In this document: piece by piece, positions 5,835 through 9,041 of the stretch
Numbering within the stretch: the first letter of the stretch is position 1
How the letters are laid out: every line of letters begins with the position of its first letter
Source: an uncultured Collinsella sp.
GTDB lineage: Bacteria > Actinomycetota > Coriobacteriia > Coriobacteriales > Coriobacteriaceae
Length of the DNA stretch: 9,041 nucleotides
Direction: 5' to 3'
Assembly (NCBI GenBank): GCA_900546085.1
Contig: URBS01000094.1
Span: forward strand, 1-9,041
Translations under genes and position numbers: made by a program
The notes under the pieces: generated by a model
The model's database searches: none
What the model was told of the DNA's origin: nothing
What the model saw: only the letters and a program-made list of their open reading frames with translations

Positions 5835-6695
5835 ATGAAGCTCAAGAAGCTTGGCGCATTTGCCGCCACGGGTGCTATGGCGCTCGCCCTTGCTCTGACG
5901 GGCTGCGGCTCGTCCAACGCCACCTCTGGTTCTGATGCCGGTTCCAGCAGCTCTGACGACGCTAAGGTCGAGAAGGTCGACGGCTCCAAGGAGTACGCAC
6001 TCGTCAAGGACGGCACGCTGACCGTCGGCACCTCTGCCGAGTACGCCCCGTTTGAGTACAAGGACGACAACGGCGATTATCAGGGCTTTGACCTTGAGCT
6101 TATCAAGGCTATCGGCGACAAGCTGGGCCTGGATGTCGAGTACGTCAACAATGACTTTGACACGCTGGTTCCGGGCGTCGCTTCGGGTGCCAAGTATGAC
6201 GTCTCCATCGCGGCTATCACTGACACGCCCGAGCGTGAGAAGGAAGTCACTTTCTCCGATTCCTACTACATGGACGATCAGGCCATCGTGACCAAGGTCG
6301 ATAACGCCGACATCACGGCTGACAACTACAGCGAGAAGCTCAACAACGCCGACGCTACCATCATCGTCCAGTCTGGCTCGACCGCCGAGGCCTTTGCCCA
6401 GGAGAACTTCCCCAAGGCCAAGATCGTCCCCTACAAGGATGCTACCGAGTGCTTCAGCGCCTTGCAGTCCGATAAGGGTGACGCCGTAGTCACCAACCGC
6501 TCCGTTGCCAGCCAGCTGACCGCCGAGCAGTTCAACACCTGCCAGACCATCAAGCAGATTAGCACCGGCGAGGAGTACGCCATCGCCATCAACCAGGGCA
6601 ATACCAAGCTCAAGGACGACATCAACCAGGCTATCAAGGACCTGACCGACGACGGTACCGTTGACGCCCTCATGGCTAAGTACAACATCAAGTAG
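5835..6695 (+). CDS. polar amino acid ABC transporter substrate-binding lipoprotein (SBP family 3)
   Basis: A 286-residue extracytoplasmic solute-binding protein. It has a lipoprotein signal peptide (basic n-region MKLKK, hydrophobic core, lipobox LTGC with C24 as the lipid-anchored residue), then a Ser/Asp-rich linker (about 25-50), then a family 3 binding domain: GTLTVGTSAEYAPFEY (60-75), GFDLELIKAIG (84-94), and TPEREKEVTFSDSYY (131-145), in which R134 matches the Arg that grips the substrate carboxylate. The position that normally supplies the Asp for the amino group (DAVVxD) reads DAVVTN, with N221. ATG 5835 is supported by AAGGAG 7 nt upstream; the frame is open further upstream (GTG at 5769), but that would ruin the signal peptide. 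It is the first gene of a binding protein-permease-ATPase set with its own promoter and a following hairpin. Confidence 0.94.
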   Translation: MKLKKLGAFAATGAMALALALTGCGSSNATSGSDAGSSSSDDAKVEKVDGSKEYALVKDGTLTVGTSAEYAPFEYKDDNGDYQGFDLELIKAIGDKLGLDVEYVNNDFDTLVPGVASGAKYDVSIAAITDTPEREKEVTFSDSYYMDDQAIVTKVDNADITADNYSEKLNNADATIIVQSGSTAEAFAQENFPKAKIVPYKDATECFSALQSDKGDAVVTNRSVASQLTAEQFNTCQTIKQISTGEEYAIAINQGNTKLKDDINQAIKDLTDDGTVDALMAKYNIK

Positions 6696-6717
6696 AATAG
6701 TCACTTGATTGCAAGCG

Positions 6718-6757
6718 GGCCCTTTCCGTTTTGGCGGAGAGGGCCTTTGCGTTTCTT
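6718..6757 (+). terminator. intercistronic terminator/attenuator after the binding-protein gene
   Basis: GGCCCTTTCCG (6718-6728) pairs with CGGAGAGGGCC (6735-6745), 11 bp with one G-U and a 6-nt loop, followed by TTTGCGTTTCTT. It lies between the binding-protein and permease genes, where partial termination or 3'-end protection commonly gives more binding protein than membrane parts. No strong separate promoter for the permease was found in 6758-6811; a small GGGCG/CGCCC dyad lies at 6762-6777. Confidence 0.75.
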
Positions 6758-6811
6758 GAATGGGCGTCATCCCGCCCCGTTATGTCGGCAACTTAAACGT
6801 TAGGAGCCACC

Positions 6812-8173
6812 TTGTCTCGATTGAACCAAGGAGCCATGGGCAAGAGCCATCCACTGCCCTTGATGCTCCAAAAGCTGGCCTGTGCCCTGGCTGTGGCGCT
6901 CGCCCTGGTATGCGCGGGGGCCTGCGTGCCCTCGACCGCTCAGGCGCTTGAGACCGCAAAGATTACCGCCCGACCCAACACCGGTTCGGGCAGCACTGTG
7001 GTCGGCGGCACCGAGACGCGCATTACCTGGGAGGTCCAGGCCGATGCCGACGAGGAACTGAGCGGTCTTTCGCTGACCTTTGCCGATGGCGCGACCTTTG
7101 GTGCGGACGACACGCGTCTGACGATGCTTTCGGGCGATGACCTTATGGACCGTACGCCCATGAAGCCTACGTGCAAGGTCGACGGCCAGACGCTCAAGAT
7201 CGATTTTGGCGAGACGGCGCCCGCCGGCGGTTATTTCCGTGTCGAGGTCTACGGCGTGACCTTCCCCGTCGAGGGCGGCGACGAGGCCTTTAGCGGCACC
7301 TACACTTTGGCCGATGGCTCGACCAAGAAGATCTCCAAGATTCCGTCGGTGGAGATCAAGGGCGTGACGGCATTCGATAACTTCCTGGCCGACCTTAAGG
7401 AGCAGCCGTGGGTCGAGGCATGGAATTCCAACATGTTCCTGCGCCTGTTCCTGAACCCGGTCATTTTGGTCCAGAGCCTGCCGATCGTCTTCAAAGGCTT
7501 CCTCATGTCGCTCTCGATCGTGCTCGTGGCGTTTCCGCTGGCAATTCCCTTTGGCTTTGCCCTGTCGCTCATGCGCATCTCCAAGTCGCGCATCCTGCGT
7601 TGCCTTGCCGGCATCTATGTGAATATCATCCGTGGTACGCCGGCGTTCCTGCAGATCTACATCGCGTTCTTTGGCCTGCCGCTGGCCGGCGTCAAGGTTG
7701 ACGACTATGTGTTGGGCGTCATCGTCATGGCCATGAATTCGTCTGCCTATCTGTGTGAGATTTTCCGTGCCGGTATTCAGTCGATCCCCAAGGGCCAGAA
7801 CGAGGCTGCGCGTTCGCTGGGCATGAACGCGTTCCAGACGCTGCTCTATGTCATGATTCCGCAGACGTTCCGTAATGTCCTGCCTACGCTGACCAGTGAA
7901 TTTATCCTGCTTTACAAGGATACGTCGCTGCTCGCGGCCGTGGGCGTGGTCGAGATCGTCATGAACGCCCGCACCATCGTGGCCACGACGGGCTCCATTA
8001 CACCGTACGTGGTTGCCGCCCTGTTCTATCTGGTCATCACCCTGCCGCTCGCTCGCTTGGTGAGCGGTCTTGAGGCAAGGCTTTTGGGCACGGCCGAGAC
8101 CAAGAAGAAGCGTCCCGCCAAGAGCGCCGGACAGGTCGTCGCGACGCCCGCCGATCACATCGCCGGTCTGTAA
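6812..8173 (+). CDS. polar amino acid ABC transporter permease with an extra exported N-terminal domain
   Basis: A 453-residue protein, about twice the usual 215-230 for this permease family. Residues 1-45 form a signal peptide (hydrophobic stretch about 22-39, possible cleavage after AQA at 43-45). Residues about 50-185 are a soluble, Thr/Gly/Val-rich, probably beta-sandwich domain I cannot assign. Residues about 215-425 are the permease core with about five membrane helices, the RGTPAFLQIY segment (274-283) and the EAA loop EAARSLG (331-337) ending in IP (349-350), which docks on the ATPase. His/Gln-type permeases have an outside N-terminus, so an exported front domain is topologically sound. 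The tail is Lys-rich. The start is TTG 6812 with AGGAG (6802-6806) 5 nt upstream; the ATG at 6836 has AAGGAG only 2 nt away and would shorten the signal peptide n-region. Only one permease gene is present, so a homodimer is likely. The ATPase gene follows after 12 bp. Confidence 0.9.
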   Translation: MSRLNQGAMGKSHPLPLMLQKLACALAVALALVCAGACVPSTAQALETAKITARPNTGSGSTVVGGTETRITWEVQADADEELSGLSLTFADGATFGADDTRLTMLSGDDLMDRTPMKPTCKVDGQTLKIDFGETAPAGGYFRVEVYGVTFPVEGGDEAFSGTYTLADGSTKKISKIPSVEIKGVTAFDNFLADLKEQPWVEAWNSNMFLRLFLNPVILVQSLPIVFKGFLMSLSIVLVAFPLAIPFGFALSLMRISKSRILRCLAGIYVNIIRGTPAFLQIYIAFFGLPLAGVKVDDYVLGVIVMAMNSSAYLCEIFRAGIQSIPKGQNEAARSLGMNAFQTLLYVMIPQTFRNVLPTLTSEFILLYKDTSLLAAVGVVEIVMNARTIVATTGSITPYVVAALFYLVITLPLARLVSGLEARLLGTAETKKKRPAKSAGQVVATPADHIAGL

Positions 8174-8185
8174 GGAGGTCCTATC

Positions 8186-8938
8186 ATGAGCGAAACCAAT
8201 AACTCGAACGAGGTTGTCGTCAGTATCAAGAACCTCCAGAAAGCCTTTGGCGATAACGTCGTTCTGCGAGATATCGATCTGGATGTGCATAAGGGCGAGG
8301 TCGTCGTAGTTCTGGGTCCCTCGGGCTCGGGTAAGTCGACGATGCTTCGCTGCATCAACCGTCTTGAGCATCCCACGAGTGGCTCGATTGTCGTTGAGGG
8401 TGTGGACGTGTGCGCCAAGGGCGTCGACCTTAACAAGGTGCGCACGCATCTGGGTATGGTGTTCCAGCAGTTTAATTTGTTCCCGCACCTGTCAGTCAAA
8501 AAGAACGTCATGCTTGCGCAGCAGAAGGTGCTCAAGCGCAGCAAGGAAGAGGCCGAGAAGATTGCCGTCGAGGAGCTGACCAAGGTCGGTCTTGCCGAGC
8601 GTATCGACTTTATGCCGAGCCAGCTCTCGGGCGGCCAGCAGCAGCGCGTTGCCATCGCCCGCGCCCTGTCGATGAACCCGCACGTCATGCTCTTTGACGA
8701 GGCCACCTCGGCGCTCGACCCCGAGCTCGTGCGCGACGTCCTGGGCGTCATGCGCGACTTGGCGCGCGACGGCATGACCATGATCGTCGTGACGCACGAG
8801 ATGGGCTTTGCCCGCGATGTCGCCGACCGCGTCGTCTTTATGGACGGCGGCGTCATTGTGGAAGAGGGTACGCCGAGCGAGGTCTTCGACCACCCCAAGA
8901 GCGAGCGCACCAAGGCGTTCTTGGGCAATATTTCGTAG
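8186..8938 (+). CDS. polar amino acid ABC transporter ATP-binding protein (GlnQ/HisP type)
   Basis: A 250-residue ABC ATPase that powers the upstream permease on the inner face of the membrane. All motifs are intact: Walker A GPSGSGKST (44-52), Q-loop Q94/Q95 (VFQQFNLFPH), signature LSGGQ (147-151), Walker B VMLFDE (167-172), D-loop SALD (175-178), and H-loop H204 (VVTHEMGFA). The ...NLFPHLSVKKNVMLAQ... region and the THEMGFARDVADRVVFMD segment are characteristic of the polar amino acid group, so the system most likely imports an amino acid such as glutamine, glutamate, arginine, histidine or cystine; which one cannot be told. A strong AAGGAGGT (8172-8179) overlaps the permease stop and serves the ATG at 8186. 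Confidence 0.96.
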   Translation: MSETNNSNEVVVSIKNLQKAFGDNVVLRDIDLDVHKGEVVVVLGPSGSGKSTMLRCINRLEHPTSGSIVVEGVDVCAKGVDLNKVRTHLGMVFQQFNLFPHLSVKKNVMLAQQKVLKRSKEEAEKIAVEELTKVGLAERIDFMPSQLSGGQQQRVAIARALSMNPHVMLFDEATSALDPELVRDVLGVMRDLARDGMTMIVVTHEMGFARDVADRVVFMDGGVIVEEGTPSEVFDHPKSERTKAFLGNIS

Positions 8939-8992
8939 CCGGTTGGTGTAACTGCCGTTACAAAAGAGCGGGGGCTGGACTTGAATTGAACT

Positions 8993-9031
8993 GCCTCCCA
9001 TTTCTTGGACACGAGAAATGGGAGGCTTTTT
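8993..9031 (+). terminator. strong intrinsic terminator after the ATPase gene
   Basis: GCCTCCCATTTCT (8993-9005) and AGAAATGGGAGGC (9014-9026) form a perfect 13-bp stem with an 8-nt loop, followed by TTTTT (9027-9031). It ends the transporter transcript. If the insertion-sequence reading is right, this hairpin belongs to the element and also shields it from outside transcription. Confidence 0.8.
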
Positions 9032-9041
9032 ATGCGTGTCG
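9032..9041 (+). CDS. possible first codons of a transposase orfA (partial)
   Basis: ATG at 9032 lies about 7 nt after GGGAGG (9020-9025), and the frame (Met-Arg-Val) runs off the window. Only three codons are visible, so the call depends wholly on the insertion-sequence interpretation. The Shine-Dalgarno sequence would be inside the terminator stem, so it would be paired in any message that enters from upstream. Confidence 0.25.

Larger units (their letters stand above)
8987..9041 (+). mobile_element. probable left end of an IS3-family (IS150-like) insertion sequence, cut by the window edge
   Basis: The stretch beginning TGAACTG at 8987, continuing through CCCATTT and TTGGACA, and then folding back (AGAAATGGGAGGC) resembles from memory the terminal repeat of IS150-type elements, which start TGTACTG, contain CCCATTTT..TTGGAC and fold back in the same way. 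A good ribosome binding site (GGGAGG) and an ATG at 9032 follow where the first transposase frame would begin. The other end and the transposase are outside the window. Confidence 0.5.

Noticed and set aside
5805..6770. 321-codon minus-strand open frame over the binding-protein gene
   Set aside because: It is a Val/Leu/Asp/Gly-rich antisense shadow that covers the lipoprotein gene and its terminator; no motifs or binding site support it.
6800..8488. 562-codon open frame on the minus strand across the permease and ATPase genes
   Set aside because: It is antisense to two genes with full family motifs, has no recognisable domain, and is rich in Arg/His/Gln as expected for the reverse complement of GC-rich codons.
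9008..9040. Alternative stem GACACG/CGTGTC that could act as an antiterminator
   Set aside because: Only 6 bp against a perfect 13-bp competing stem, and it lies at the window edge; too weak to claim.

Overview
The window looks like chromosomal DNA of a high-GC, host-associated actinobacterium of the Coriobacteriia, most likely Collinsella or a close relative. This is inferred from the GC-rich codon use, strong GGAGG-type ribosome binding sites, several GTG/TTG starts and the gene mix. No rRNA or taxon-diagnostic marker is present, so the assignment is tentative.

Layout, left to right. A possible 3' end of an upstream gene overlaps a small two-helix membrane protein gene (95-301), closed by an intrinsic terminator. 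Two leftward genes follow: a ketopantoate-reductase family protein (410-1324) and, upstream of it, a metal-dependent cyclase/kynurenine-formamidase-like hydrolase (1442-2212), with a terminator-like hairpin between them. From about 2260 everything reads rightward: an aldo/keto reductase with a C-terminal double [4Fe-4S] ferredoxin-like module (2376-3566), a Gfo/Idh/MocA oxidoreductase (3657-4676), endonuclease IV (nfo, 4821-5687), and a polar amino acid ABC transporter: lipoprotein binding protein (5835-6695), permease (6812-8173) and ATPase (8186-8938). The right edge carries what looks like the left end of an IS3-family (IS150-like) insertion sequence.

The transporter genes form one functional unit. 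The binding protein has its own sigma70-type promoter and is followed by an attenuating hairpin, which would give more binding protein than membrane components. The permease is unusual: it carries a signal peptide and an exported, beta-rich domain of about 150 residues in front of a normal permease core.

The most interesting signal is a pair of about 85-nt hairpin elements (3567-3651 and 4726-4812) directly in front of the Gfo/Idh/MocA gene and nfo. Both have 20-bp arms and a 23-nt loop. The arms differ at several positions, but the changes are compensatory (five full base-pair exchanges plus wobbles), so pairing is kept completely. Each element ends in the G-run that serves as Shine-Dalgarno sequence of the next gene. 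This suggests a repeated, structured cis-acting RNA or palindromic repeat family that I cannot assign to a known class.
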